Source: Diplocloster modestus
GTDB taxonomy: Bacteria > Bacillota > Clostridia > Lachnospirales > Lachnospiraceae
DNA: 64,000 bases
Direction: 5' to 3'
Assembly: GCF_019042245.1 (NCBI RefSeq)
Contig: NZ_JAHQCX010000009.1
Coordinates: 1-64,000, forward strand
Below are positions 27,013-36,001 of this stretch, one piece after another (position 1 is the first letter of the stretch; every line of letters starts with the position of its first letter). Made by a program: the position numbers and the translations under genes. Under the pieces are notes generated by a model. That model searched no databases and was not told the origin of the DNA. It saw nothing but the letters and a program-made list of their open reading frames with translations.

Positions 27013-27960
27013 ATGAAATTTGAAGATGTCAATTTAGAGGGACAGGAACGGTTAAATGAGATGAAAAATGACTATGAGAAATGCGAGGTGCCATTAGAAT
27101 TGAAAAATAGAATAGAAGAATCCATCAACAGGGCAGAGAGAGAAAAAGGACGTTCAAAAGTAATTCGTTTTGTAAAAGGTGCAGGGATGACTGCGGTAGC
27201 CGCTATGCTGGTAATGACTATCCTGGTAAATACCAATCAGAATGTGGCCATGGCCATGTCGGAGGTACCCGTGCTGGGAAGTATCGTTAGGGCAGTCACT
27301 TTCCGTACCTATCAGGAACAAAGTGAGAATCACGAGGCAAACGTAAAAGTGCCCAATGTTGTGGTGAATCCGGAGGAGACACAGAACCCGGCAAAAGATA
27401 AACTGGAGGAGACCACGAAGAAGATCAATCTGGACATCGAAGCCTATACGAATAAACTGATCGACGAGTACAAAGCGGATATTGAGTCCGATGGCGAGAT
27501 ACACAAAGGATTGGATATCGACTCCGAGGTAATCCGGGACGATGAGAAACTGTATATTATTAAACTCTGGGCAGTGGAAACCATGGCCAGCGGAGCGCAG
27601 ACCGAGCGCTATTACACAATGGATAAAACAACCGGTGAACAGGTGACCCTTCCGGGACTGTTCAAGGATAGAGCGGATTATGTGCAGGCGATCAGTGAAA
27701 ATATTAAAGAGCAGATGCGTGAGCAGATGAAGAACCCTGACGACGGCAAGATGTATTTTCTGGATGACCCGGATGCGCCGGCCGATACGCAGTTTACAGA
27801 GATCAAAGCAGATCAGAACTTCTATATCAATGACCAGAATAAGCTTGTGATCGTATTTGACGAGTACGATGTTGCGCCTGGCTATATGGGAATGTGCTAT
27901 TTCGAGATACCGACGGATGTTCTGCAGCCGTTGCTGAAGGATGAAGGGATGATTAGATAG
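27013..27960 (+). CDS. RsiV-like anti-sigma factor
   Basis: A 315-residue single-pass membrane protein: cytosolic sigma-binding part (1-55), membrane helix (about 58-76, AGMTAVAAMLVMTILV), and an extracellular region ending in DUF3298 (about 150-310). By analogy with RsiV it should hold the SigV-like factor until cleaved by signal peptidase and a site-2 protease after ligand binding. The start at 27013 follows GGAGGG; it is 16 bases after the sigma stop. The region just after the helix (VAMAMSEVPVLGSIVRAVTF) is shared with the second paralogue at 42.8 kb. A giant palindrome begins 10 bases after the stop. Confidence 0.87.
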   Translation: MKFEDVNLEGQERLNEMKNDYEKCEVPLELKNRIEESINRAEREKGRSKVIRFVKGAGMTAVAAMLVMTILVNTNQNVAMAMSEVPVLGSIVRAVTFRTYQEQSENHEANVKVPNVVVNPEETQNPAKDKLEETTKKINLDIEAYTNKLIDEYKADIESDGEIHKGLDIDSEVIRDDEKLYIIKLWAVETMASGAQTERYYTMDKTTGEQVTLPGLFKDRADYVQAISENIKEQMREQMKNPDDGKMYFLDDPDAPADTQFTEIKADQNFYINDQNKLVIVFDEYDVAPGYMGMCYFEIPTDVLQPLLKDEGMIR

Positions 27961-27970
27961 TTAACTGTTA

Positions 27971-28355
27971 AGGGGCCGGGCCGGGCTGGGACAAGGGCGG
28001 TATCCTGGGGGTGTCCCCGGCTGTCCCCGGCTGTCCCCGGCTGTCCCCGGCTCCGGGGTCCCTTTTGCTTCTCCTTGGGAGCGCTTAGGGCTTGCGCTGG
28101 TATCTGCTAAGCGAAATCGAAAAGCCGGGTTCAGGAACCGAGCCTATTCACCAGGAACGCATGATGCGTTCCCGGTTCAGAGGCTCTTGCCCGTCGGACG
28201 TGAAGTCCGCCGGTCATCCTGAACCCGGCTTTTCGATTTCACTAAGCGGATACTCAGCCGCCCTATGCGCTCCCAAGGAGAAGCAAAAGGGACCCCGGAG
28301 CCGGGGACAGCCGGGGACACCCCCAGGATACCGCCCTTGCCCCAGCCCGGTCCTG
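27971..28355. repeat. Giant palindrome with tandem decamers after the RsiV-like gene
   Basis: Arms of about 140-160 bases (27971-28135 and 28215-28355) are nearly complementary: GGGCGGTATCCTGGGGGTG and CGAAATCGAAAAGCCGGG on the left have their complements on the right. The left arm has four tandem copies of (C/G)TGTCCCCGG at 28011-28050, and the right arm two. The loop (28136-28214) holds smaller hairpins, including GGAACGCATGATGCGTTCC. Confidence 0.9.
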
Positions 28356-28683
28356 CTTTAGTATTGGCTTAGTTAGTATTGGTTGGCTCATATGTTGATC
28401 GTGAAGTGAATGGGAGTAATTCCAATTAGATGTTATCTTATAAAAATATTTATAGCTAACGGGGCTTTTAAACAGCCTGTGAGACAGAATCTAATCCTGA
28501 TTGCCGGGAGTAAGGTTCTGTTTTCTGGTATATTTTAGTATAGCCTGATCCGGTCGGCCTGCGTTAAGGGGTAGATTACAAATGTAATGAGGTAGATTAC
28601 AAATCACAAGTATGTTTATTACTTTATAATATAAATTACGAAATCTTCTGTTCTGCTATTGTACCTCAAATTGTATTAAAGTA
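28356..28683. other. Gene-free AT-rich stretch between two giant palindromes
   Basis: No convincing reading frame. GGTAGATTACAAAT occurs twice, 21 bases apart (28570 and 28591). A TATAAT at 28625 lacks a -35. Its flanks are the two giant palindromes. Confidence 0.4.
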
Positions 28684-28955
28684 GGAGCGTACCGGTGTGG
28701 CACTTTCGGGGGCTGGGCCAAAGGTGACGGGGTTCAAACCGCTTGAGGCCGGACCTTAGAACGGGTTACGCAGAAGAGGACGAAACCTCGCAGGAGCCGG
28801 GGCTCTGTTTGAGCCGTTTTATGGCGAGTTTGCCCCGGCTCCTGCGAATAAGAGGTTTCGTACTCTTCGGAGTTACCCGTTCTTAGGTCCGGCCGAAGCG
28901 GTTTGAACCCCGTCACCTTTGGCCCAGCCCCCGAAAGTGCCACACCGGTACGCTC
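28684..28955. repeat. Giant palindrome, family 2 copy A
   Basis: Arms of about 125 bases (28684-28808 and 28832-28955) are almost perfectly complementary: GGAGCGTACCGGTGTGGC at the left end and GCCACACCGGTACGCTCC at the right end. The inner part GGGTTACGCAGAAGAGGACG recurs exactly in the hairpin at 44428. Confidence 0.92.
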
Positions 28956-29013
28956 CGGCCCATTTGCAGCAAATCTCAGCATTAATAGTAAAGTAATAAA
29001 GTAAAAGAAGGGA

Positions 29014-29042
29014 TTGACATCCTAAGGACTCTTTGTTATACT
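29014..29042 (+). promoter_or_regulatory. Sigma-A promoter of the marR-MATE operon
   Basis: TTGACA at 29014-29019, 17 bases, TATACT at 29037-29042. Confidence 0.85.
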
Positions 29043-29045
29043 AAA

Positions 29046-29065
29046 TTGGTCCGAAACCGGACTAA
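29046..29065 (+). promoter_or_regulatory. Candidate MarR operator
   Basis: TTGGTCCG-AAAC-CGGACTAA is an inverted repeat with 8-base arms and one mismatch, placed at the expected transcription start. Binding here would block the promoter. Confidence 0.6.
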
Positions 29066-29097
29066 ATGAAATCCGGGGAAGAATTCTGGAGGAGAAG

Positions 29098-29550
29098 ATG
29101 GATAAGGAATTAACGGAGCAGCTGAAGAGATTTTATACGCTTTGGAGAGAGACTAATGCGATTTATGAAGAGTGGGCGAAACGGCATGGGATCTCTTATT
29201 ATGAGCTTTTGATTTTGTTTTCTTTGGATGAGAATGAGGAGGGTTGTACGCAAAAAGAGATCTGCGATCAGTGGATATTGCCCAAACAGACGGTAAATTC
29301 CATTTTGCAGAATCTATTGAAGCAGGGGATGGTCGGGTTTGAAGTTATGGAAAAGGATAGAAGAAATAAAGCGGTACTGCTGACGGATTCAGGGAAGAAG
29401 TTTGCAGATGATATCATTTGTAAGCTGCAGCAGCAGGAAAAGGAAGTGATGCGGCGGATGGGCTTGGCGCGAAGTGAAGCCCTCCTTCAAAATACGGCCC
29501 TGTTTAACCGGTTGTTCCGGGAGGAAGGAGATAACGATGGAAATCCGTAA
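29098..29550 (+). CDS. MarR-family transcriptional regulator
   Basis: A 150-residue winged-helix repressor. The DNA-binding part is about residues 45-100 (CTQKEICDQWILPKQTVNSILQNLLKQGMV, then the wing KDRRNKAVLLT), flanked by dimerisation helices. It is followed by a MATE pump gene that overlaps it by 14 bases, the usual arrangement of a repressor and its efflux target. TGGAGGAG lies 7 bases before the ATG. A sigma-A promoter and an inverted repeat lie directly upstream, so autoregulation is likely. The inducer is unknown. Confidence 0.9.
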   Translation: MDKELTEQLKRFYTLWRETNAIYEEWAKRHGISYYELLILFSLDENEEGCTQKEICDQWILPKQTVNSILQNLLKQGMVGFEVMEKDRRNKAVLLTDSGKKFADDIICKLQQQEKEVMRRMGLARSEALLQNTALFNRLFREEGDNDGNP

Positions 29551-30898
29551 GAACTTTTTCCGATGTGTGATCCCTTCCATGCTGGCGTTTGCCCTGTCGG
29601 GGGTCTATGCGATTGTAGACGGCTTTTTTGTTGGAAATAAGATCGGAGACTTTGGATTGGCTGCGATTAATATGGCTTATCCGCTGACAGCGCTGATCCA
29701 GGCGATCGGAAGCGGGATCGGTATGGGCGGCGCTATTTTGTATTCGATCTGCGAGGGAGCGAAAAAAACAGAAGAGAAGAACCGGTATTTTAAAGTGACA
29801 TGGATGCTGCTTGTGGGGGGCAGCCTGCTGCTTATGGGAGGTCTGGCTCTAGCGGCTCCGGCGGTTCTGCATGTGTTCGGAGCGGGAGGAGAGATTTATC
29901 CGCTGGCTCTCGAGTATATCCGCTTTATCATATACGGCACGTTTTTCCAGGTGCTCAGCACGGGGCTGGTACCTTTCCTGCGAAATATGGGAGGTTCGGT
30001 CCTGGCTATGGTGGCTATGATATTGGGTTTTCTTACGAATATTCTGCTGGATTACCTGCTGGTATGGCGTTATCCTTATGGAATGGCCGGCGCAGCGGTA
30101 GCTACGGTAATAGGCCAGGCGGTAACCTTTGCGGTGTGCCTGTGCTTTCTGCTGGCCAGGAGGAACAGTCTGCGCAGCAGACTGGGAAGAAGCTTTGGGA
30201 GCCTGGCCAAAAAGGTATTGCTGATTGCTCCGTCCCCGTTCGGGCTGACGTTTGTTCCGAATATTACCCTGATTCTGGTCAATAAAAGCGCGGTGTTATA
30301 CGGTGGAGAGTCTGCAGTTACCAGCTATGCGGCAGTCAGTTATATCTCCTGCGTGGTGTTGCTGCTTTTGCAGGGGATCAGCGACGGATGCCAGCCCTTA
30401 ATGAGCCTGTATTATGGGGAAGGCGATGAGGATAAGACCAGCAGGGTAAGGAGGATCGCCTATCAGTTCGCGGCGGTTACAGCCCTGTGCTGTATGGTGT
30501 TCCTGTATCTGATCAGAAATCAGGCGGCTGTTCTGTTTGGGGCATCTCCACAAACTGTGTCAAGTGTCGGGGCAATCCTGCCGGTTTTTTTAGTGGGTTA
30601 TCTCTTTGTCAGCTTTTCCAGAATCACAGTATCCGCATTCTATGCCACTGGAAAAGACAAAATGGCTTACCTGCTGATCTATGGTGAGCCGGTTTTCCTT
30701 CTGCTCCTGCTGCTGATCCTGCCGGAGTGGATGGGGATCACCGGCACCTGGATATCGGTGCCTGTTTCTCAGATCCTTATTATGCTGGTCAGCCTGTTTT
30801 TCCTGTATAGCGGGAAATACCAGAGAGGTACAGGAGAGTGGTTCCCTATTCGGAAATGGAAAAGCAGGAGGAGTCCGGACTCTCGTAATAATGGATGA
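29537..30898 (+). CDS. MATE-family multidrug efflux protein
   Basis: A 453-residue transporter with twelve predicted membrane segments in two MATE halves; the first helix carries IVDGFFVGNKIGDFGLAAIN and the sixth LLDYLLVWRYPYGMAGAAVAT, both typical. It exports cationic drugs or other small molecules by sodium or proton antiport. The start at 29537 has GGAAGGAG at the right distance, overlapping the marR gene. Its last 53 bases overlap the end of the convergent LysR gene. Confidence 0.9.
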   Translation: MEIRKNFFRCVIPSMLAFALSGVYAIVDGFFVGNKIGDFGLAAINMAYPLTALIQAIGSGIGMGGAILYSICEGAKKTEEKNRYFKVTWMLLVGGSLLLMGGLALAAPAVLHVFGAGGEIYPLALEYIRFIIYGTFFQVLSTGLVPFLRNMGGSVLAMVAMILGFLTNILLDYLLVWRYPYGMAGAAVATVIGQAVTFAVCLCFLLARRNSLRSRLGRSFGSLAKKVLLIAPSPFGLTFVPNITLILVNKSAVLYGGESAVTSYAAVSYISCVVLLLLQGISDGCQPLMSLYYGEGDEDKTSRVRRIAYQFAAVTALCCMVFLYLIRNQAAVLFGASPQTVSSVGAILPVFLVGYLFVSFSRITVSAFYATGKDKMAYLLIYGEPVFLLLLLLILPEWMGITGTWISVPVSQILIMLVSLFFLYSGKYQRGTGEWFPIRKWKSRRSPDSRNNG

Positions 30899-31766
30899 AA
30901 TGTTCCATTGACTGGGAGCAATGGCGGTTTTTCAGATAAGCGAAACCAATTTCACGTTTGTGGATGGGAATTCCCAGGGGAATCTGGATGAGCTTTTTCG
31001 CCGCCAGCTCTGGATGGACGAATTCTTTGATGACACAGGCTATACCCAGACCGATTTTTGCGAATTCGATAAGCAGATCCAGGGTAGTAACCTCCAGCAG
31101 GTTATGGACCTGGATTTTGTTTTCCAGCAGATAATCGTCGATGTACTGTCTGGTCATATTTTCCTTATCCAGCAGCATGAAGGTGGCGGTTTCCAGCATA
31201 TTCGGACCGAACCTGCCGCTTCGCAGCTTCAGGTTGTCCATATAAGAAGCCGTCGCCACGAAGATATCTTCGATTTCTCCGATGGGATAGAAGTGCAGCG
31301 GCTTGATATTATCCGGTTTGCCGATGAGACCGACGTCGATGCGGTTCTCTTCCAGCAGACGCAGCGTTTGGTTGGTAGACTGACAGGTGATCGAGATCTT
31401 AATGTGAGGGTACAGCAGGATAAACTGCTGCAAATAGGGGAGCAGCACGTATTTACACAAAGTCGTGCTGACGCCGATGCGCAGCTGACCGATTCCCAGA
31501 GTACCGGCCAGTTTTAACTGGTCCTCCGCATCGGAAAGGGTGTCGAAGGCGGAACGGACATGCTGGTAGAGCAGCTGGCCTTCATCGGTGAGTGTGACCC
31601 CTCTGGAGCTTCTGTTGAACAGGACAACGCCAAGGGAATCCTCCAGCCTGCGGATGGACTTGCTGATGGCCGGCTGGCTGATATAGAGTTCTTTGGCCGC
31701 TTTGGAGATATTACCGGTGGAGGCCACCGTATAGAAGGTTTTATAGCTGGAGAGAGACTGATCCAT
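30846..31766 (-). CDS. LysR-family transcriptional regulator
   Basis: A 306-residue regulator: helix-turn-helix in residues 1-62 (NISKAAKELYISQPAISKSIRRLEDSLG) and a periplasmic-binding-like effector domain from about 90. It is divergent from leuC, and a 17-base palindrome lies between them, so it probably controls leuCD, perhaps with an isopropylmalate-type ligand. That ligand is inferred from position only. Its 3' end overlaps the MATE gene tail to tail. Confidence 0.88.
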   Translation of the reverse strand: MDQSLSSYKTFYTVASTGNISKAAKELYISQPAISKSIRRLEDSLGVVLFNRSSRGVTLTDEGQLLYQHVRSAFDTLSDAEDQLKLAGTLGIGQLRIGVSTTLCKYVLLPYLQQFILLYPHIKISITCQSTNQTLRLLEENRIDVGLIGKPDNIKPLHFYPIGEIEDIFVATASYMDNLKLRSGRFGPNMLETATFMLLDKENMTRQYIDDYLLENKIQVHNLLEVTTLDLLIEFAKIGLGIACVIKEFVHPELAAKKLIQIPLGIPIHKREIGFAYLKNRHCSQSMEHFIHYYESPDSSCFSISE

Positions 31767-31781
31767 AGGATTCCCTTTCTG

Positions 31782-31798
31782 TATAACTTAAAGTTATA
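31782..31798. promoter_or_regulatory. LysR-type operator between lysR and leuC
   Basis: TATAACTTAAAGTTATA is a near-perfect 17-base palindrome of the T-N11-A kind, 16 bases upstream of the LysR start codon. Confidence 0.65.
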
Positions 31799-31890
31799 AT
31801 AAATATTCATAATATGTATTTCTATTATAACAGATTCTATGCTAGAATAACAATCAGAAAAGCATTAAAAAACGAATGGAGGCAGATACC

Positions 31891-33153
31891 ATGGGTATGA
31901 CAATGACACAAAAAATACTGGCCGCTCATGCGGGACTTCCCGAAGTGAAGGCGGGACAGCTGATAGAAGCAGATCTGGACCTGGTACTGGGAAATGACAT
32001 CACTTCTCCGGTAGCCATTCATGAAATGGATAAAATGACTGTGAATGGAGTGTTTGATAAGGATAAAATCGCGCTGGTCATGGACCATTTTATTCCGAAC
32101 AAGGATATTAAGTCGGCGGAGCACTGTAAATGTGTGAGGGAATTTGCCTGTAAGCACGAGATCACCAACTATTTTGATGTGGGTGATATGGGGATCGAGC
32201 ATGCGCTGCTGCCGGAAAAAGGGCTGACCGTGGCCGGTGACGTGGTGATCGGAGCGGATTCCCATACCTGTACTTACGGAGCGCTGGGAGCGTTCTCCAC
32301 AGGCGTCGGAAGCACAGATATGGCCGCAGGCATGGCTACAGGTAAATGCTGGTTCAAAGTGCCTTCCGCCATCAAATTTGAACTGACTGGAAAACCTTCC
32401 GAATGGGTCAGCGGAAAAGATGTGATTTTACATATCATCGGTATGATCGGCGTAGACGGAGCGCTTTACAAATCAATGGAGTTTACCGGCGAGGGGATCC
32501 GTTACCTGTCTATGGATGACCGGTTTACCATTGCCAATATGGCCATCGAGGCCGGCGGCAAGAATGGAATTTTCCCGGTGGATGAGGCGGCCGAGGCGTA
32601 TATGAGAGAACATTCCAAACGCCCGTATCAGGTTTATGAAGCGGATGAGGACGCGGAATATGAGACGGTCTACACCATTGACCTGGCGGCGTTAAAACCT
32701 ACGGTAGCGTTCCCGCATCTTCCGGAAAACACAAAGACCATCGATGAAGTGGGCGAAGTGAAGATCGACCAGGCAGTGATCGGTTCCTGCACCAACGGCA
32801 GAATGGAAGATCTGCGCATTGCCGCGAAGATCCTGGAAGGCCGGAAGGTGGCGAAGAATGTACGCTGTATTATCATTCCCGCTACCCAGAAGATTTATCT
32901 GCAGGCTATTGAAGAGGGGCTTGTACAGACCTTTATCAAAGCGGGAGCGGTTGTCAGCACGCCTACCTGCGGCCCCTGCCTGGGCGGTTATATGGGCATT
33001 CTGGCTGCGGGAGAGCGCTGTATATCCACGACGAATCGGAACTTCGTAGGACGTATGGGACATGTGGATTCGGAAGTCTATCTGGCCAGCCCGGCCATCG
33101 CCGCGGCCAGCGCAGTAACCGGAAAAATCTCAGGCCCCAGTGAGTTAGAGTAA
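31891..33153 (+). CDS. leuC: 3-isopropylmalate dehydratase large subunit
   Basis: Aconitase-family subunit that isomerises 2- to 3-isopropylmalate in leucine synthesis. The 420-residue length and sequence fit the short LeuC/homoaconitase type of Clostridia and Archaea. Iron-sulfur ligands are visible in the segments [14 protein letters not shown] and PTCGPCLGG. The start at 31891 is preferred because GGAGG at 31879-31883 precedes it by 7 bases. leuD follows 14 bases later. Leucine genes are split in this region: leuA is 8 kb away with its own T-box. Confidence 0.94.
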   Translation: MGMTMTQKILAAHAGLPEVKAGQLIEADLDLVLGNDITSPVAIHEMDKMTVNGVFDKDKIALVMDHFIPNKDIKSAEHCKCVREFACKHEITNYFDVGDMGIEHALLPEKGLTVAGDVVIGADSHTCTYGALGAFSTGVGSTDMAAGMATGKCWFKVPSAIKFELTGKPSEWVSGKDVILHIIGMIGVDGALYKSMEFTGEGIRYLSMDDRFTIANMAIEAGGKNGIFPVDEAAEAYMREHSKRPYQVYEADEDAEYETVYTIDLAALKPTVAFPHLPENTKTIDEVGEVKIDQAVIGSCTNGRMEDLRIAAKILEGRKVAKNVRCIIIPATQKIYLQAIEEGLVQTFIKAGAVVSTPTCGPCLGGYMGILAAGERCISTTNRNFVGRMGHVDSEVYLASPAIAAASAVTGKISGPSELE

Positions 33154-33167
33154 GGAGGAACGGATAA

Positions 33168-33656
33168 ATGAAAGCAAATGGTACCGTGTTTAAATATGGT
33201 GACAATGTAGACACCGATGTAATTATCCCGGCCAGATATCTGAATTCTTCAGATCCGGCCGAACTGGCGACCCATTGCATGGAAGATATCGATCAGGAAT
33301 TTGTAAATAAAGTGCAGAAAGGGGATATTATCGTGGCCAACAAGAATTTTGGCTGCGGTTCCTCCAGAGAACACGCCCCGATCGCGATCAAGGCGGCCGG
33401 AGTGAGTTGTGTGATTGCGGAGACTTTTGCGAGAATCTTTTACCGCAACGCCATTAATATCGGCCTGCCGATTATCGAATGCCCGGAAGCTGCGCAGGGG
33501 ATCGACGCCGGAGACGAGGTCGAGGTGGATTTTGACTCCGGTATGATTTACGATAAGACCAAGGGAACCAAGTTTCAGGGCCAGGCTTTTCCAGAGTTTA
33601 TGCAGAAGATCATAAAGGCGGAAGGGCTTATCAACTATATTAACAACAGGGGTTGA
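33168..33656 (+). CDS. leuD: 3-isopropylmalate dehydratase small subunit
   Basis: A 162-residue swivelling-domain partner of LeuC. The motifs [13 protein letters not shown] near the start and [14 protein letters not shown] in the middle are diagnostic of the aconitase small-subunit fold. The short length fits the LeuD type paired with short LeuC. AAGGAGG precedes the ATG. A strong terminator follows, so the transcript is probably leuCD only; leuB is not in the window. Confidence 0.94.
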   Translation: MKANGTVFKYGDNVDTDVIIPARYLNSSDPAELATHCMEDIDQEFVNKVQKGDIIVANKNFGCGSSREHAPIAIKAAGVSCVIAETFARIFYRNAINIGLPIIECPEAAQGIDAGDEVEVDFDSGMIYDKTKGTKFQGQAFPEFMQKIIKAEGLINYINNRG

Positions 33657-33687
33657 TAAGCGGAGTCAAAATAATATTGAGGATAAT

Positions 33688-33726
33688 AAAATTCCCGGAA
33701 TGCTGTAAACATTTCCGGGAATTTTT
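33688..33726 (+). terminator. Intrinsic terminator after leuCD
   Basis: AAATTCCCGGAA pairs with TTCCGGGAATTT, followed by TTTTT. Confidence 0.9.
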
Positions 33727-33852
33727 ATGTATTTATGATACCATAATTTCACTAAAAAATCAAGAATGGTAATCCCGATGAGAAAGGGGTATACTGTCAC
33801 TCTGAGAACAGATTTGTCAATCAAAGAATTGCAGGTAAAAGGGGTAATCAAT

Positions 33853-34392
33853 ATGGAGTGGAATCTTTATGAATCAGCGGCACCGGCCGTGATTAAAAAA
33901 GAAGCTTTAAGCCTGGTCGGAAAAAATGAGACAACAGACCGGTTCGGACTCTCCCTGACACAGGAAGAAGCGGGAGAATTGGTAGAGAGTAAAAATACCA
34001 CGCTGAGAAAATATCAGAGAATCGAATTGGGAGAAAGTATCCTGGGAAAGCTCATCGAAGTGTTCTGTGATTCCCAGTATCTGAATCAGGAAAATTATCT
34101 GCCGATGCTGACCCGTCTGCAGGAAATTTTCTACCTGTACAAAAATGAAACACAAGACGAGCTGACCGACGAGGAACTGCTGAACTTTATGAAAGAACAG
34201 TTTGATCATGTGTGCATGGGGGATCCTGAATATCTGGCGGAAACCTGTCTGGAACGGTTCGCCCAGGCCGTGCGGGCCGGCTACCGCGGATATCGCGGCA
34301 GCGGCGGAGAAAATGAGTACAGCCAGTTTGACGAGGAGACCCGCTGGGACAAGGATTTGTATATGGATGTGGTAAAGGAGTTATTCTGGTAA
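33853..34392 (+). CDS. DUF6323 family protein
   Basis: A 179-residue protein of unknown function found in Clostridia. Recognisable core: LSLTQEEAGELVESKNTTLRKYQRIELGESILGKLI, then QENYLPMLTRLQEIFYLYKNET and ELTDEELLNFMKEQFD. It appears soluble and helical. I chose the ATG at 33853 on family start (MEWNLYE...), with only a weak AAGGGG site; in-frame ATGs at 33766 and 33778 would add 25-29 residues. It is alone on its strand here. Confidence 0.7.
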   Translation: MEWNLYESAAPAVIKKEALSLVGKNETTDRFGLSLTQEEAGELVESKNTTLRKYQRIELGESILGKLIEVFCDSQYLNQENYLPMLTRLQEIFYLYKNETQDELTDEELLNFMKEQFDHVCMGDPEYLAETCLERFAQAVRAGYRGYRGSGGENEYSQFDEETRWDKDLYMDVVKELFW

Positions 34393-34423
34393 ATACAAGA
34401 TTCACGTAACTGCGCCATTCTTA

Positions 34424-34485
34424 TAAAGAGTACTGGTTATAGACCTCTATCGGTCTTAACGCTCTGCCAGGCAGTACTTTTTTAA
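34424..34485 (+). terminator. Possible terminator after the DUF6323 gene
   Basis: AGTACTGG and CCAGGCAGTACT can pair around an inner AGACC/GGTCT hairpin, with TTTTTT after. It overlaps the last codons of the convergent gene. Confidence 0.5.
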
Positions 34486-35196
34486 CTGTTCCAGTTCATC
34501 CGCGGTGAGCCCGTTGCGTAGAAGATAATCGTTCAGATCCAGTTCCCGGATATATTCCAGTAAGCCGATCATTGTGTCCGGATCTGATTTCAGCATGGGA
34601 AACATGTGCTCCATACCGGGCATTTCTTCCATCATGCGGTTGATTCCCCGGCGGTTCAGTGTATAAGAGATTTGGTAATCCGCAGTGATGTCTTCTTCCG
34701 AAACGCCCAGGCATGCCAATAAAAGAGCGGCTAAAGTACCAGTACGGTCTTTCCCGGCAGTACAATGGAATACCACGGCGCCCTGGGAAAGCCCCCCGAT
34801 CAGGGTACGCAGCGCGGCAGCAATCAAAGAACCGTTATTTTTCACCATCATGCGATAGCCTTCATCCAGACTCTGGGTGAAGGCGGCAAGGGCAGAAGCT
34901 TCGATATCCCCCATAGAGATCTGTTCCTCCTGAAGAGGGCAGTGATAATATTGAATTGGCTCCGGAACCTGTTCCGGCTGTTCCTGTGCCTCGGACTTGC
35001 TTCGAAGATCTATAACCGTGCGGATACCGGCCTCTTTTAAGATATTCCATTCCTTATCGTCCAGCCCGGACAGGCCGTCCGCGCGGTACAGGACATTCCA
35101 GCGGGTATAGGAGCCTCCCGAGGTTTCGTATCCCCCAAGATCTCTTACATTAAAGGCATGCTGCAGACGTAGTCTGCGGATAGGATAAACGGACAT
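34456..35196 (-). CDS. Tyrosine-protein phosphatase (Y_phosphatase3 type)
   Basis: A 246-residue cysteine phosphatase with the P-loop HCTAGKDRTG (catalytic C145, R151) and the N-terminal NVRDLGGY and VIDLRS motifs shared with Listeria LipA-type and yeast Siw14-like phosphatases. These act on phosphotyrosine or phosphoinositides; in a commensal Clostridium the substrate is unknown. AGGAGG lies 8 bases before the start. There is no signal peptide, so the protein is cytosolic. Confidence 0.85.
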   Translation of the reverse strand: MSVYPIRRLRLQHAFNVRDLGGYETSGGSYTRWNVLYRADGLSGLDDKEWNILKEAGIRTVIDLRSKSEAQEQPEQVPEPIQYYHCPLQEEQISMGDIEASALAAFTQSLDEGYRMMVKNNGSLIAAALRTLIGGLSQGAVVFHCTAGKDRTGTLAALLLACLGVSEEDITADYQISYTLNRRGINRMMEEMPGMEHMFPMLKSDPDTMIGLLEYIRELDLNDYLLRNGLTADELEQLKKYCLAER

Positions 35197-35286
35197 ATGT
35201 AAATACCTCCTGTTATTCAGAATAATTTATTTTCACTATAACTATCCTATTCTAACACAACAGGGATTTTTAAACCATATCATGAA

Positions 35287-35787
35287 TTAAAAATTGATTC
35301 CGGAGATGCCCAATTCTCCGTTTTCATTGTAGCTGCTGGTGATCGAGGGCTGATCATAGTCTGTACACAGGGTAATTCCGGCCCGGGGTACGGTAACGGC
35401 ATCCAGATCACATTCGGTAACAGAGGTGACCATTGCGTCGGTAAAGAGTTTTTCGGGATCTAAAGCCAGAAAAGCCTCTTTAGTCTCAATGACCTGCCCC
35501 CCGTCTCCCAGATCCACATAAAGCGGGTAGTTGCACAGATCGGAAAGGGCCTGCAGATCTTTGGATTTTGCGGCAGCGATAATTTTTTCGCAAAACTCCC
35601 TCTGGCTATCGGTCAGAGATGGATTGGAAAATTCACCATCTGGGGAAGGAGAGACCGCGATCTGCTCCTGAACAGGAGGAGTGCCGGTTGGTGCGGCTTC
35701 CGATGAGGAAGAGGGGGATGGACTGCCGCAGGCAGCCAGTGTCAATGTGATTAGGGTTAAGATAATGGTAAAATTAATTTTTTTCAT
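35287..35787 (-). CDS. Secreted lipoprotein of unknown function
   Basis: A 166-residue lipoprotein: signal peptide MKKINFTIILTLITLTL, lipobox LAAC with cysteine at about 20, and a Ser/Pro-rich linker to about 55. A folded C-terminal part contains LTDSQREFCEKIIAAAKSKDLQALSDLCNYPLYV, which resembles NTF2-like or DUF3887-like small domains that begin with a helix counting 'sessions' of Asp/Leu residues. The family is not recognised with certainty. GGAGGA is before the ATG. Confidence 0.7.
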   Translation of the reverse strand: MKKINFTIILTLITLTLAACGSPSPSSSSEAAPTGTPPVQEQIAVSPSPDGEFSNPSLTDSQREFCEKIIAAAKSKDLQALSDLCNYPLYVDLGDGGQVIETKEAFLALDPEKLFTDAMVTSVTECDLDAVTVPRAGITLCTDYDQPSITSSYNENGELGISGINF

Positions 35788-35828
35788 TTCATCCTCCGCA
35801 AGCGCATGTCATGCGCCGTAAATTCTAC

Positions 35829-35850
35829 AAAAAGGGTAAAGAACCTTTTT
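35829..35850. other. Small hairpin upstream of the lipoprotein gene
   Basis: AAAAAGGGT pairs with ACCTTTTT. On the minus strand it would lie in the leader of the lipoprotein gene; on the plus strand it could act as a weak terminator. The rest of 35851-36000 shows nothing recognisable. Confidence 0.35.
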
Positions 35851-36001
35851 ATGCATACAGCAGAAAAAATGGATGAATGGTTATTCAACGCATTTTTCCT
35901 GTTTATTTATAGTTACATTCCATGGTACCTAATAGATAGATGCGCCAGCCGGTGAAAAAGTTTGAAAATCAGATAAAAAAGTGATAAACAGAGGCAACTG
36001 G

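Noticed and set aside
28011-28050. Four tandem decamers as a possible CRISPR fragment
   Set aside because: Units are 10 bases with no spacers, and there are no cas genes; it is a slippage repeat in a palindrome arm.
28092-28361. Open frame of 89 codons on the plus strand
   Set aside because: It lies wholly inside the giant palindrome, has no ribosome site and repeats its own sequence in reverse complement.
28625-28630. TATAAT as a promoter
   Set aside because: No -35 box at 16-19 bases and no gene downstream before the palindrome.
28734-28982. Open frame of 82 codons on the minus strand
   Set aside because: It lies inside the second giant palindrome; the frame is kept open only by the GC-rich arms.
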